Shown here: one piece after another, positions 52,764 to 62,114 of the stretch
How positions within the stretch are numbered: position 1 is the first letter of the stretch
How the letters are laid out: every line of letters begins with the position of its first letter
Source of the DNA: a bacterium EF100-94H03 bin56
GTDB taxonomy: Bacteria > Pseudomonadota > Alphaproteobacteria > SP197
Reading direction: 5' to 3'
Assembly: GCA_002238685.1 (NCBI GenBank)
Contig: MPMV01000008.1
Location: forward strand, 60,499 to 124,498
DNA length: 64,000 nt
Program-made: the position numbers and the translations under genes
The notes under the pieces: model-generated
Database searches by the model: none
What the model saw: the letters and a program-made list of their open reading frames with translations, nothing else
What the model was told of the DNA's origin: nothing

Positions 52764-54143
52764 TCAGGCGAAGGGCTTGACGTCGCGCAGCGACACGACG
52801 CGGAATCGCCAGGCGAGAAGGATTGTGGCGAGTGCGATGCCTCCCACAATCCCCCACATGAGTCCCGGAACCCCCCATTCGAGGCGATGGCCGAGGAACC
52901 ATGCCAGGGGAAGCATGACTCCCCAGAACGACATCAGGCCCAGCCAGGTAGCGGGCCAGACATCGGCAGCCCCTCTCAGGGCGCCGACCAGCACGGCCTG
53001 CAGGCCATCAAAGGCGATGAGAAAGGCAGCAACAAAGAGGCCGGTGATGATGATCGCGATGATGACGGGATCTTCCGTATAGATCGCCGCCAGGGATTCG
53101 GGGATGAGGGCAACGATGGCCGCCAGCGGCAGCATGAGAAGGAAGATCAGGCCGGTTCCCACCCATCCGGCCGTCGCCATGGCCGCTCTGTCACGCCGGC
53201 CCACGGCATTGCCGACGCGGACCGCGGTGGCGGTCGACATGCCGATGGCCACCATGAAGCAGAAGGCGTTGACATTCATGGCTGCCTGGAAGGCCGCCAC
53301 CTGGGGCGCGCCGAGATGGCCGGCCATCATGGTGACAAACATGAAGGAGGAGGTCTCGAAGGCATAGGAGAGACCCATGGGCGTGCCGAGACGTAGAAAC
53401 CGCCTCTCCAGTTGGCCGAAGCGCCGCAGTGGCCGGAAGAGACCGTAGGCATGCTTGTCGGCCATCGACAGGATGTAGATGAAGATGCAGCCGAACATCA
53501 GCCAGCGGGTGATGCTTGTGGCCAGAACCGCACCGGATGCTCCGCCTGCCTCGAAACCGAGGTTGCCGTAGATCAGAATCCAGTTGAGGACGATGTTGGC
53601 GCAGTTGGCGATGATCATGACGATCATGCCCGGCTTGGTGCGGCCGATTCCCTCGAGAAACATGGAACACGAAGTGAAGACGAACATGCCGGGCATGCCC
53701 CACGCGTACATGGCCATGACGTCGCCGCCGCCCCTTGCGAGGTCGGCCTCCTGACCGAAGAGCCACAGGATGGCCTCCCCGTTGAAGAGGAAGACCGCCC
53801 AGAAGAGTCCCAGCGTCAGCCCGTTGACCATGGCGGTCCACAGGATGTTGCCGCAGTCCTCCCGGCGTCCGGCACCGTCTGCCTGGGCCACCAGAATGAC
53901 GCACCCGGCCAGCAGACCGAAACCGATCACCATCATGGTGATGTGTGGAGCGAAGCCGATGGCGAGATAGGCAAGTTCGTTGCCGCCGGCGCGCCCCGTC
54001 ATGATGGTATCCACGGTCATCATGAGCAGCATGCCGCAACGCATGATGATCACCGGCACCCCGAGTTTCAGGGTGCGGGCAACATGGTCGGCAACGCTCT
54101 GCGCCGGTGGTCCCGGCGACACCCTGGAGGAAGGCGATACCAT
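52764..54143 (-). CDS. MATE family efflux transporter
   Basis: A 459-residue multidrug and toxin extrusion protein with two pseudo-symmetrical sets of six membrane helices. The first half shows LGVPVIIMRCGMLLMMTVDTIMTGRAGG, YAWGMPGMFVFTSCSMFLEGIGRTKPGM, and the second half MGLSYAFETSSFMFVTMMAGHLGAPQVAAFQ with ATAVRVGNAVGRRDRAAM. I start at MVSPSSRV (54143); the in-frame ATG at 54188 is possible. The usual role is Na+ or H+-driven export of cationic compounds. It lies just upstream of the LysE gene. Confidence 0.9.
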   Translation of the reverse strand: MVSPSSRVSPGPPAQSVADHVARTLKLGVPVIIMRCGMLLMMTVDTIMTGRAGGNELAYLAIGFAPHITMMVIGFGLLAGCVILVAQADGAGRREDCGNILWTAMVNGLTLGLFWAVFLFNGEAILWLFGQEADLARGGGDVMAMYAWGMPGMFVFTSCSMFLEGIGRTKPGMIVMIIANCANIVLNWILIYGNLGFEAGGASGAVLATSITRWLMFGCIFIYILSMADKHAYGLFRPLRRFGQLERRFLRLGTPMGLSYAFETSSFMFVTMMAGHLGAPQVAAFQAAMNVNAFCFMVAIGMSTATAVRVGNAVGRRDRAAMATAGWVGTGLIFLLMLPLAAIVALIPESLAAIYTEDPVIIAIIITGLFVAAFLIAFDGLQAVLVGALRGAADVWPATWLGLMSFWGVMLPLAWFLGHRLEWGVPGLMWGIVGGIALATILLAWRFRVVSLRDVKPFA

Positions 54144-54414
54144 AAATAGCGTTCCGACACCGATGCTCGACGAAGATACGTGGAGCATGCGCCGGCATCG
54201 TGATCAACGGCAGTCCGGCGCGGCGCCGTCCCCGTCACAAGATGGTCCAGCCGTCCCCGTCTGTCAAAGAACTGCCGCTGCCTGACCGGCGCCGGCCGGC
54301 ATCCGTATCCCCCACGTCTCATGGCCGAACGGGCCGGATCGCCGGTCTTTGTGTGGCGTGGACAGGGCGAGGGACATAGACTTCCGCCTGCAGCCGCTCG
54401 CCGTCGGAGACGCC

Positions 54415-55440
54415 ATGTCCGTCTATGCAACAGGTATCACGTCCGACATCGACCTTGCCCGTCCCGGCAAGCAGACGGGACGCCTTCACCTTCCTCACTC
54501 GGTCACGCGATCAGCCTACGGCGTCATCCCGGTTCCGGTCGCCGTGATCGCCGGTGGCGAGGGACCGACGGTGCTGATGATGGCGGGCAATCACGGTGAC
54601 GAGTACGAAGGACAGATCGCGCTTGGCAACCTGATCCGGACCTTGGATGCCGGGGAGGTCAGGGGCCGCCTCATCATTCTTCCTTCGGTCAACCTGCCGG
54701 CCGCGCGCAGCGGGGTCAGGGTCTCGCCCCTCGATGGCGCCAATCTCAACCGGACCTTCCCGCCCAGGCCCGAACTTGGACCCACCCACGAGATCGCCGC
54801 CTATCTCGAGGATGTCCTGATGCCGATGGCTGACGTGTTCGTGGATCTCCATTCCGGAGGGGCATCGCTTGCGTATCTGCCGTTCGTCGCCACCTCCCTC
54901 ACCGGTGACGTGGAGACGGACCGGCGGGCGTTGCGGTTGATGCGGGCCTTTGGCGGACCCTATGGCCAGATCTGGCACGCCGGGGAGGGGTCGCGGACCG
55001 CATCGGGAGCCGCCGTCCGCCACGGGTGCATCGACATCGGTGGCGAATTCGGAGGGTCGGGAGTGGTCGATCCGGATCACCTGCACCTGGTGGAGCGCGG
55101 TATCCGCAACCTGCTCGCCACCGTCGGGGTTCTTCCCTCCCACCATGGCGGAACGACGCCTGACATGCGTTTGATGACGAGCGATCCACCGGACCTCTAT
55201 GCCTTTGCACCCGATTACGGTGTGTTCGAGCCGGAGGTGCGACTGGGGGATGAGGTTGAAGCTGGCACCCCTGTCGGCAGGATCCACAACCTCGAACATC
55301 CGGAACGCGAACCACAGCAGGTCCGGTTCCGGGCGCCAGGTCTGGTCATCTGCCTGAGGGCCATCGGCCGGGTCGAACCTGGAGATTGCCTTGCTCACCA
55401 GGCAGTCGACCTCGAGGTGCCGGAATCCTTGTTGTTGTGA
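54415..55440 (+). CDS. Succinylglutamate desuccinylase/aspartoacylase family zinc deacylase (DoeB-like)
   Basis: A 341-residue M14-like zinc hydrolase. Zinc ligands are His60 and Glu63 in MAGNHGDEYEG and His146 in VDLHSGGASLAYLP; substrate arginines and asparagine are in SPLDGANLNRTFPPRP. The C-terminal beta domain (VFEPEVRLGDEVEAGTPVGRIH) resembles a biotinyl-like fold. The closest group I recall is DoeB, which removes the acetyl group from N-alpha-acetyl-diaminobutyrate in ectoine breakdown; no other ectoine gene is nearby, so another N-acyl amino acid is as likely. The start at MSVYAT is chosen over an upstream TTG. Confidence 0.8.
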   Translation: MSVYATGITSDIDLARPGKQTGRLHLPHSVTRSAYGVIPVPVAVIAGGEGPTVLMMAGNHGDEYEGQIALGNLIRTLDAGEVRGRLIILPSVNLPAARSGVRVSPLDGANLNRTFPPRPELGPTHEIAAYLEDVLMPMADVFVDLHSGGASLAYLPFVATSLTGDVETDRRALRLMRAFGGPYGQIWHAGEGSRTASGAAVRHGCIDIGGEFGGSGVVDPDHLHLVERGIRNLLATVGVLPSHHGGTTPDMRLMTSDPPDLYAFAPDYGVFEPEVRLGDEVEAGTPVGRIHNLEHPEREPQQVRFRAPGLVICLRAIGRVEPGDCLAHQAVDLEVPESLLL

Positions 55441-55489
55441 ACCGGTTTCGGGTTGACTGTCGTGCCCCGGAAAAATGGAGGACAGGTCC

Positions 55490-56272
55490 GTGCGGGAAAA
55501 TGCGATCCGACGGTTGTGGAGTGAAGGGCGTACCGTGGTCAACGGCTGGCTGGCGACGTCCTCGGCCGCTGCCGCGGAAGGAATGGCGCATCAGGGCTGG
55601 GACAGCATCACCCTCGATCTGCAGCACGGGCTGATCGACTACCCGTCGGCCGTTCACCAGTTGCGGGCGATTTCCACCACGGCGGTCGTTCCATTGGCGC
55701 GGGTTCCGTGGAACGAGCCTGGCATCATCATGAAACTCCTGGATGCCGGAGCCTACGGCATCATTTGCCCGATGATCGACGATGGCGAGCAGGCGAGCAG
55801 GTTTGTCGGTGCCTGCCGTTATGCCCCGTCAGGATACCGCAGCGTGGGTCCGCTTCGTGCGACTCTCTATGGCGGCACCGACTATGTGCGCCATGCCAAC
55901 GACACGGTGCTTGCCATCGCCATGATCGAGACAAGGCGCGCCGTGGCCAACCTCGACGCCATCCTGGAGACTCCCGGGCTGGACGGCATCTACGTCGGCC
56001 CGTCGGACCTGTCGGTCAGCATGGGCTCGGCCTCGGGTTTCGACCCTGAGTTTCCTGATGTGCTGGCAGCCATCGCCCGGATCGCTGAAGCGGCGCATCG
56101 TCACGGCATTCCAGCCGGAATCCACGTCGGTTCGGTCGCCTATGGTCTCAAGATGATGGAGCTCGGCTACCGCTTCATCACGATCCTGAGCGAGTACCGT
56201 CTGATGACCTGGGCTGCCGGCAACGCCGTTGCGGCGATCAGGAACGGCCAGCCGGATCCATCGGCACCCTGA
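55490..56272 (+). CDS. HpcH/HpaI family aldolase
   Basis: About 260 residues of a class II pyruvate-type aldolase. QHGLIDY holds the catalytic His, PLARVPWNEPGIIMKLLDAGAYGIICPMID the arginine and metal-near region, MIETRRAVANLD the metal-binding Glu and GIYVGPSDLSVSMG the Asp; these are the HpaI/GarL set. GGAGG eight bases upstream favours the GTG at 55490; the ATG at 55475 is in frame. It cleaves a 2-keto-4-hydroxy acid into pyruvate (or glyoxylate) and an aldehyde. It follows the deacylase gene by 49 bases and could share its pathway. Confidence 0.88.
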   Translation: MRENAIRRLWSEGRTVVNGWLATSSAAAAEGMAHQGWDSITLDLQHGLIDYPSAVHQLRAISTTAVVPLARVPWNEPGIIMKLLDAGAYGIICPMIDDGEQASRFVGACRYAPSGYRSVGPLRATLYGGTDYVRHANDTVLAIAMIETRRAVANLDAILETPGLDGIYVGPSDLSVSMGSASGFDPEFPDVLAAIARIAEAAHRHGIPAGIHVGSVAYGLKMMELGYRFITILSEYRLMTWAAGNAVAAIRNGQPDPSAP

Positions 56273-56328
56273 ACTCCCGACCGGCCCTGACTGTGAAGGC
56301 CACCTGTTGGCCGTGGGCGGATGGCGGG

Positions 56329-57756
56329 TCAGGAACCGCGAGGCAGGTGCGGGTCGTCGGGGAGAACTGGTGGCGGGATCTCCTCGTGCAGCAGATCGCC
56401 CAGAAGCACCGGTCTTGCCGGAGGCCGGAACCTCGGCCAGTCGAGGTCCGCCACCTTGATGCCTCGGCGTGTCGCCACCAGGTCCGCCAGGGTGGCGAGG
56501 CAAAAGCGTCCCTGGCATCGCCCCATGGAGAGCCGGGTGGTGGACTTCAGCTGGACCATGCCGGCTGCGCCGTCTGCGGCAAGATGCCCGAGCTCGCCAA
56601 GGGTCACGTTCTCGCAGCGGCAGACAGGGGTCTCTGGCGTGATCAGCTCCAGGAATGTCTCCGGCGGTGCGAAGATGTCCGCCACAGCGGTGCGAAAGCG
56701 GCCGAGACGATCGAGGTGTCGAGCCAGATTGTGCCGGCGCTTGTGCAGACATGCACAGGGGAACCGCTGCAGCAACGCTGCCAGCGCGGCCATGCGCCCC
56801 TCCGCGAGAGCCAGCTCCACACCGCCGATGGCAGCCCCGTCACCCACGGTGTAGAGGCCCGGAACCGTGGTCTCCAGGTCTTTCGTGCGTCGAGGTGTCC
56901 ATCCGCCGAGCATCGGATCGTGGTGATGGGCGCATCCGGCCAGGCGGGTCAGTTCCACCGCCGGCGCCAGTCCGTTCCCCACCACCAGGCAGTCTGCCTC
57001 CAGGGTCGTCACGGACGCCCGGTTGATCCCGCCGCGGTGATCGACAGGGGCGATCGACACCGCTTCGAGTGCTGGCGCCCCGTGGGCCTCGATCACTGCC
57101 TGACCGGTGAGGAACGGGACTCTGGCCGCGGCCAGACGCAGACGCCAGGAGAGCGCCTGCACCAGGAGAGACGGGGACCATGACAGGGATGCGAGCCGTG
57201 ACCAGGCTCTTCTCTGGAACGGGGCCGCCTCGACCACTGCGCGAACAGTCGCGCCGGCGCTGATGAGGTGCATGGCGGCGACCAGCAACAAGGGCCCGTT
57301 GCCGGCGACCACCACGTCATCGCCCGGTCTCACTGCCTGTCCCTTGATCATGTTCTGGCTGCCGCCGGCGGTGATGACGCCGGGCAGGGTCCACCCCGGA
57401 AAGGGCAGGGGGCGGTCGGTGGCGCCGGCCGCGATGATGATGGCGTCGGCCCGGACCCGGCCCGATCCGGTTCCCGCCGCATACGCCAGGATACCTTGTT
57501 CGGGCACATCCCAAACCACGCAATCGGGCAGATAGTGAAGGCGGGGATGGTCGAGAACTTCGAACAATCGCTCGGCCCGGCCGTGACGCACCCGATCGAC
57601 GCGGGAGAACTGGCGCGGGAGCTGGCGGAAGTACTGCCCACCCGGCTGGCTGTTGTCGTCCATCAGCATGACCGACAGACCACTCTCCACCGCCTCGCGG
57701 GCGGCGGCCAGACCGGCGGGCCCTGCGCCGACGATGGCTATGTCGGTGGATTTCAC
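56329..57756 (-). CDS. FAD/NAD(P)-binding subunit of a heterotrimeric opine/amino-acid dehydrogenase (HcnB/OoxA-like)
   Basis: A 475-residue flavoprotein: FAD motif IAIVGAGPAGLAAAREAVESG, then QPGGQYFRQLP (typical of this subunit), second dinucleotide motif VVVAGNGPLLLVAAMHLISAG, and VPGLYTVGDGAAIGGVELALAEG. The C-terminus is a BFD-like region with four cysteines: VCRCENVT and GRCQGRFC, likely holding a 2Fe-2S cluster. Its ATG overlaps the stop of the small ferredoxin-like subunit (57753-57756). With that protein and the DAO-type subunit it resembles hydrogen-cyanide synthase HcnABC, octopine/nopaline oxidase and proline/glycine dehydrogenases; no cyanide role can be inferred. Confidence 0.88.
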   Translation of the reverse strand: MKSTDIAIVGAGPAGLAAAREAVESGLSVMLMDDNSQPGGQYFRQLPRQFSRVDRVRHGRAERLFEVLDHPRLHYLPDCVVWDVPEQGILAYAAGTGSGRVRADAIIIAAGATDRPLPFPGWTLPGVITAGGSQNMIKGQAVRPGDDVVVAGNGPLLLVAAMHLISAGATVRAVVEAAPFQRRAWSRLASLSWSPSLLVQALSWRLRLAAARVPFLTGQAVIEAHGAPALEAVSIAPVDHRGGINRASVTTLEADCLVVGNGLAPAVELTRLAGCAHHHDPMLGGWTPRRTKDLETTVPGLYTVGDGAAIGGVELALAEGRMAALAALLQRFPCACLHKRRHNLARHLDRLGRFRTAVADIFAPPETFLELITPETPVCRCENVTLGELGHLAADGAAGMVQLKSTTRLSMGRCQGRFCLATLADLVATRRGIKVADLDWPRFRPPARPVLLGDLLHEEIPPPVLPDDPHLPRGS

Positions 57757-58034
57757 GGGCGTGGCCTGCGGCCATGCATGGTGTCGACCTTCATGCCGGG
57801 TCCGGCAGGCGTCATGCAGGCGCGTACGCCGGGTCGTCCGTCAACCGTGACGACGCACTCCCGGCACACACCCATGCCGCAGAAGTAGGCAGGCGATCGG
57901 GCCTCTGCCAGGAGTGCTGCGGTGATACTCTCTCCCGGCCAGGCTGTCACGGCAACGCCATCCGCCAAGAACGTGAACTGTTCACTGCGTCTGCGGCCGA
58001 CCGGCAGACGTCTTTCGTGCGCACTGGTGGTCAT
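57753..58034 (-). CDS. 2Fe-2S ferredoxin-like small subunit (HcnA/OoxC-like)
   Basis: A 93-residue protein with the cysteine set FCGMGVCRECVVTVDG followed by RACMTP, which is the SoxA/HcnA-type 2Fe-2S pattern. The N-terminus (FTFLADGVAVTAWPGESITAALLAEA) matches the ferredoxin fold. It is the middle gene of three, overlapping both neighbours by four bases (58031-58034 and 57753-57756). It carries electrons between the two flavin subunits. Confidence 0.9.
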   Translation of the reverse strand: MTTSAHERRLPVGRRRSEQFTFLADGVAVTAWPGESITAALLAEARSPAYFCGMGVCRECVVTVDGRPGVRACMTPAGPGMKVDTMHGRRPRP

Positions 58035-59137
58035 ACAAGACGGGCTGGGTCGAAGGAATCTGCAGGCAAACGGGTATGGCCGTCGGTGATCAGTTCCGCG
58101 AGAAGCATCCCCTGCGCGGGGCCCAACGAGTAGCCGCCACGGGCACCGGTGGCGATGAACACGCCTTCACGTCCGGGCAGCCTGCCGAGCACCGGCAACG
58201 CATCGGGTGCGACACTCTCGAATCCGGACCAGCTCCGCAGGATACGGAGTTGTCGCAAACCCGGCACCACCCGGGCCGCGATGCGCAGGTTGTGCAGCAG
58301 TTGCTCGTAGTCCAGCTCCTTGGTCCCACTTTCCGGGTTACCCTTCCCCTGCCACCCGCCACCGATCATGCATGTGCCATTGGGATACTGCTTGAGTGAA
58401 AGGACGCCGCCGATGTGGGTCACCACCCGGTCGAGAACGTGATCGACGGGTTCGGTGATCGTGAGCATGTTGACATCGACCATGAGAGGCAGTTCGACAC
58501 CCAGCATTGCAGAAATGTGTCCGGACCACACACCGGCAGCGATGACCACGATGTCGCACCGAATGGCGCCGGCAGGTGTGACGAGGCGGTAGCCTCCATC
58601 TGGCTCGATGGCCTGGACTTCCCGGTGATCGACGATATCAACCCCGGCCTCGCTGACGGCCCGCAGCAGTTGAGGACCGCAACGCAACGGGCTCGAGAAG
58701 GCATCCCGGGGTGAGAGGGAGGCAGCGAGAACTCCGGGCCCGAGCCATGGCACAGCCCTGTGAAGCGCCTTGCCTTCGAGATAATCAAATCCGTATCCGT
58801 GCCGCTGCTGCAACGCCACCGACTTCTTCAGCATCACCACTTCGTCTTGCGAAAGTGCCACCCGAACGCCACCCGTCCGCTCGTAACCAAGATTCCGGCT
58901 GCCGGCTTCCGCCTCCCACAGATCGAGCGACAGCTGCATGAGATCGAGCACCAGGGGATGCTTGACCTGCAGCGAAAGCGTGCCGGCGTTGCCTCCCGAT
59001 GATTCTCCCCAGGGATCGCCCCTGTCCAGCACCATGACCTCACGTCCGGCGCGCGCAAGGAAGAGTGCGGTGCTGAGACCGGTGATCCCCGCCCCGATGA
59101 CAACTGTTTCGATCCTCAAGCCGTCCTGTGGTGCCAT
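58031..59137 (-). CDS. DAO-type FAD-dependent catalytic subunit of the heterotrimeric dehydrogenase (HcnC/OoxB-like)
   Basis: A 368-residue D-amino-acid-oxidase-fold flavoprotein. FAD motif ETVVIGAGITGLSTALFLARAG, then DPWGESSGGNAGTLSLQ. The C-terminal glycine-rich segment FIATGARGGYSLGPAQGMLLAELI is the usual end of the fold. GGAGA lies before the ATG at 59137, so a longer upstream frame is rejected. It is first of the three coupled genes and oxidises the C-N bond of the substrate, probably an opine or secondary amino acid. It is divergent from the Tat-exported binding protein gene. Confidence 0.88.
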   Translation of the reverse strand: MAPQDGLRIETVVIGAGITGLSTALFLARAGREVMVLDRGDPWGESSGGNAGTLSLQVKHPLVLDLMQLSLDLWEAEAGSRNLGYERTGGVRVALSQDEVVMLKKSVALQQRHGYGFDYLEGKALHRAVPWLGPGVLAASLSPRDAFSSPLRCGPQLLRAVSEAGVDIVDHREVQAIEPDGGYRLVTPAGAIRCDIVVIAAGVWSGHISAMLGVELPLMVDVNMLTITEPVDHVLDRVVTHIGGVLSLKQYPNGTCMIGGGWQGKGNPESGTKELDYEQLLHNLRIAARVVPGLRQLRILRSWSGFESVAPDALPVLGRLPGREGVFIATGARGGYSLGPAQGMLLAELITDGHTRLPADSFDPARLV

Positions 59138-59437
59138 CAGATGTGTCTCCAGGGCGTCATGCGGGCGTGCTGGCGCACGGCAACTACCGGGAGTGACTGT
59201 ACATCCGCCCGGTCGCAGGAAAACCAGGGTTTGTCCGGCGGCCTTCTTGCGGGAGAAGGATTGCTGGATGGCTCCACACGTGAAGCAGGGAACATCGCCG
59301 CCCGGCGGCGACATTGACCGCTTGCGCGGGATGTGATGGATTCACGGAACTACGGTTTGCCCGTTCCGGGCAGACAAACACTGATCATGGTCCGGTCGGC
59401 CGATCGCGGTTTTTCCGGCGCCAGGGGAGGAGAGACG

Positions 59438-60556
59438 ATGGATACGAGGAAGTTTGTCGAGGCGTGGCGCAGTGGAAGGATGTCGCGGCGTACCTTCGAG
59501 AAGGGTCTGGCCGCCGCCGGGCTGGGGCTCGTCACGATACCGGGCATGCGCCGCCCGGCACATGCTGCGAGCGAGGTCCTCTACTTTGGCTGGTCGGGAT
59601 ACGAGACGCCTGACTTCCATACCGCCTACACCGAAAAGTACGGTGGCTCGCCGGACGCCGCTTTCTGGGCAACCGAAGATGAAGCCTTCCAGAAGATGCG
59701 CCAGGGTTTCACGCCCGACGTCATGCATCCCTGCACCTACGAACTGATCAAGTGGCGCGAGGCGGGCCTGCTGATGCCCCTCGACCCTGACCGCCTGGAA
59801 TGGCTGCCTGACATGTTCCCGAGCCTCGCCGACATCGACGGTTCGCTACATGACGGCACCCGCTATTTCATGCCGATGGACTGGGGCAACTCGACAGTGC
59901 TCTACCGCTCGGACATTGTCGCTCCTGAACATGCCGGGGAGAACCTGAGCTGGGCGATCGTCTTCGAGGACTGGTACAAGGGGCGAATCTCGACCTACGA
60001 CTCGACGGCGAACGTCTCGATCGCGGGTCTGCTGACGGGTTATGACAATATCTTCGACATGACCGACGAGCAGCTCCTCGAGATCCGGCCACTGCTGGAA
60101 AAACAGCGCGAGAACCTGCGCTTCTACTGGGGTGACGTCTCGGAGATCGATCAGGCCCTTGCGGCGGGCGAACTGGTCGCCGCGTACGGCTGGAACGACT
60201 CCTATGTGCGGCTGCGCGCCCAGGGTGTGCCCATCGAGCTCGGCATCCCGAAGGAGGGCATCTTCACCTGGTGCTGCGGGCTGACAATCCACCCCGACAA
60301 CCAGAACCTCGAAGCGTCCTATGACCTCCTCAACGCGATGACGAGCCCGGAAGCCGGTGCCTACGAGATCGAGAACTGGGGCTTCGGTCATGCCAACATG
60401 AAGGCCTTTGACCTGGTCGAAGACACCGTGCTCGAAGCTCTCGGGCTGAGCACACCGGAAGCCCTGCTCAACAACGGCATCTACTTCGCTCCCATCGAAG
60501 GGCACATCGAGGAGAAGTATGTCCGCCTGCTCGACGAGGTGAAGGCAGGTTTCTGA
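59438..60556 (+). CDS. Tat-exported solute-binding protein, spermidine/putrescine type
   Basis: A 372-residue extracellular binding protein of the polyamine group (PotD/PotF-like). The N-terminus has a twin-arginine motif MSRRTFEKG followed by a short hydrophobic segment and cleavage near AHA at 43, so it is exported folded. The mature part reads LYFGWSGYETPDFHTAYTEKYGG and CTYELIKWREAGLLMPLD. GGGGAGG precedes the ATG at 59438. No permease or ATPase genes are adjacent, so it is an orphan that must use a transporter encoded elsewhere. The ligand may be the substrate of the divergent dehydrogenase (inference). Confidence 0.87.
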   Translation: MDTRKFVEAWRSGRMSRRTFEKGLAAAGLGLVTIPGMRRPAHAASEVLYFGWSGYETPDFHTAYTEKYGGSPDAAFWATEDEAFQKMRQGFTPDVMHPCTYELIKWREAGLLMPLDPDRLEWLPDMFPSLADIDGSLHDGTRYFMPMDWGNSTVLYRSDIVAPEHAGENLSWAIVFEDWYKGRISTYDSTANVSIAGLLTGYDNIFDMTDEQLLEIRPLLEKQRENLRFYWGDVSEIDQALAAGELVAAYGWNDSYVRLRAQGVPIELGIPKEGIFTWCCGLTIHPDNQNLEASYDLLNAMTSPEAGAYEIENWGFGHANMKAFDLVEDTVLEALGLSTPEALLNNGIYFAPIEGHIEEKYVRLLDEVKAGF

Positions 60557-60672
60557 GTCCGGCTGTTTGACCCCGGGGTTCTGCGGACCCGGTCGGAGCA
60601 CCCGCTTGTTCCGGCCGGGCCCGTCCCCGGTCTTCGCGAACATCTCGAGATCACGGACCGAGCCGGACCGCC

Positions 60673-62025
60673 ATGTCCGTTGAACGGATCGATAGCGCCA
60701 GACTGCATTCGCTTCGCGAACACGAGGACGCCGAGTTCGAGCGGATGCGCCCCCGCTCGCGCGCGCTGCGGGAGCGGGGCCGGGCCTCCATGCCGGGCGG
60801 GGTGCCAATGTCCTGGATGGCTGGTCTCTACGAACACCCGGCGATTTTTCCGGTGGCCGGCGATGGCGCCTGGTTCGTGGACGTGGACGGACATCGCTAC
60901 CTCGACATGAATCAGGTCGATGTTGCCGGCTTCATCGGCTTTGCCCCGGCACCGGTGACCGAGGCATTGCGCGCCCGCGCATCGAGGGGTTCGTCCTTCC
61001 TGTTGCCGGGTGAGGACAGTATCGAGGTGGCAGAAAATCTCGCCCGCCGCGTCGGCCTGCCCTTCTGGCAGTTTACCGGCGCGGTTTCCAACTCGAACGC
61101 GGAGGCCATTCGCCTGGCGCGGGTCAGCACCGGGCGTGAGCGTGTGCTCATGTTCGAGGGAAAGTACCACGGCGACGTCGAGGATGTCCTGGGACGAAAC
61201 GATGGCGATGGCCCGTTGTCCAATGCGCCCCGGGGCGAGGTGACCATCTCCTTCAATGATCTCGCCGCCCTCGAGTCCACTCTCGCCGGCGGCGACATTG
61301 CTTGCGTCCTTGCCGAACCCATGCTGACCAACTTCAATCTCGTCTTCCCTGATGAAGGGTTCTGGGCCGAAGCCCGGGCGATGATCCACGCGGCCGGCGC
61401 CCTGCTGATCATTGACGAGGCCCACACCCACTCCTTTGCCTATGGCGGACTCGTCAGCGCGTGGCAGCTTTCGCCCGACATCGTGACCCTGGGCAAGGGG
61501 CTCGGCAGTGGTGTCCCCTTCGGTGCTTACGGCATGACGCAAGAGCAGGCGCGTGTGCTGGAACAGCACTCGAAGCCTCCTTCGCCACTGGAGAGCGGCG
61601 GTGCCGCCATTGTGACCGGCGGCACCACCTATGCGAGCGCGCTGGTGCTCGCGGCTGCCCGCGCGGCTCTGGAGCAGTGCCTGACGCCCGCCGAATATGC
61701 CCGCAACGACGCCCTTGGAAAAAGGCTTGCCGAAGGCCTTGAGGCAATCTTTATGACACGCGGACTTGGTTGGCGCGCTCCGCAGATCGGTGGCCGATCG
61801 GGATGGGTTCTCGGCCCGCAACTGCCACGCAATACCGCGGAGTCTGCCGCCGCAATGGACATCTTCTTTTCCAATACACGGCGTGTGTTCATGGCCAATC
61901 GCGGCATCTGGGAGGCTCTCGATACCGCAGGCCCATCGTGCTCCTTTGCCCACGTCGAATCGGATGTCGATCGCTATCTCGAGGTGGCCGAGGAGTTCGT
62001 CGGACTCACCACGACCGCTTCATAG
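60673..62025 (+). CDS. Class III aminotransferase (glutamate-1-semialdehyde-aminomutase-like)
   Basis: A 450-residue PLP enzyme. The PLP lysine is Lys275 in TLGKGLGSGVPFGAYG and the PLP-binding Asp249 is in IIDEAHTHS; FTGAVSNSNAEAIRLAR takes the place of the usual GTEA-type phosphate-binding region. The overall layout, with DGHRYLDMN and MFEGKYHGD, is that of glutamate-1-semialdehyde 2,1-aminomutase and related transaminases. Since GTEA is replaced by SNSNAEA, and the context is catabolic, a transaminase for an omega- or beta-amino acid fits better than tetrapyrrole synthesis (inference). It follows the binding protein by 116 bases. Confidence 0.85.
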   Translation: MSVERIDSARLHSLREHEDAEFERMRPRSRALRERGRASMPGGVPMSWMAGLYEHPAIFPVAGDGAWFVDVDGHRYLDMNQVDVAGFIGFAPAPVTEALRARASRGSSFLLPGEDSIEVAENLARRVGLPFWQFTGAVSNSNAEAIRLARVSTGRERVLMFEGKYHGDVEDVLGRNDGDGPLSNAPRGEVTISFNDLAALESTLAGGDIACVLAEPMLTNFNLVFPDEGFWAEARAMIHAAGALLIIDEAHTHSFAYGGLVSAWQLSPDIVTLGKGLGSGVPFGAYGMTQEQARVLEQHSKPPSPLESGGAAIVTGGTTYASALVLAAARAALEQCLTPAEYARNDALGKRLAEGLEAIFMTRGLGWRAPQIGGRSGWVLGPQLPRNTAESAAAMDIFFSNTRRVFMANRGIWEALDTAGPSCSFAHVESDVDRYLEVAEEFVGLTTTAS

Positions 62026-62114
62026 TCAAGCCCGGGTCGTCCGGCATTGTTGTCATGCCCTTGTCGCTTGCCGGTGAGCACCAATCCGAATGGTCCCCCC
62101 GGACGAATGCCCCT

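Noticed and set aside
54415..55440. Ectoine degradation gene doeB as a firm call
   Set aside because: The fold and zinc motifs fit, but doeA, doeC, doeD or ectoine transport genes are absent from the neighbourhood.
56329..59137. Hydrogen cyanide synthase (hcnABC)
   Set aside because: The three-subunit layout is the same, but opine oxidases and proline or sarcosine-type dehydrogenases share it, and nothing here points to cyanide production.
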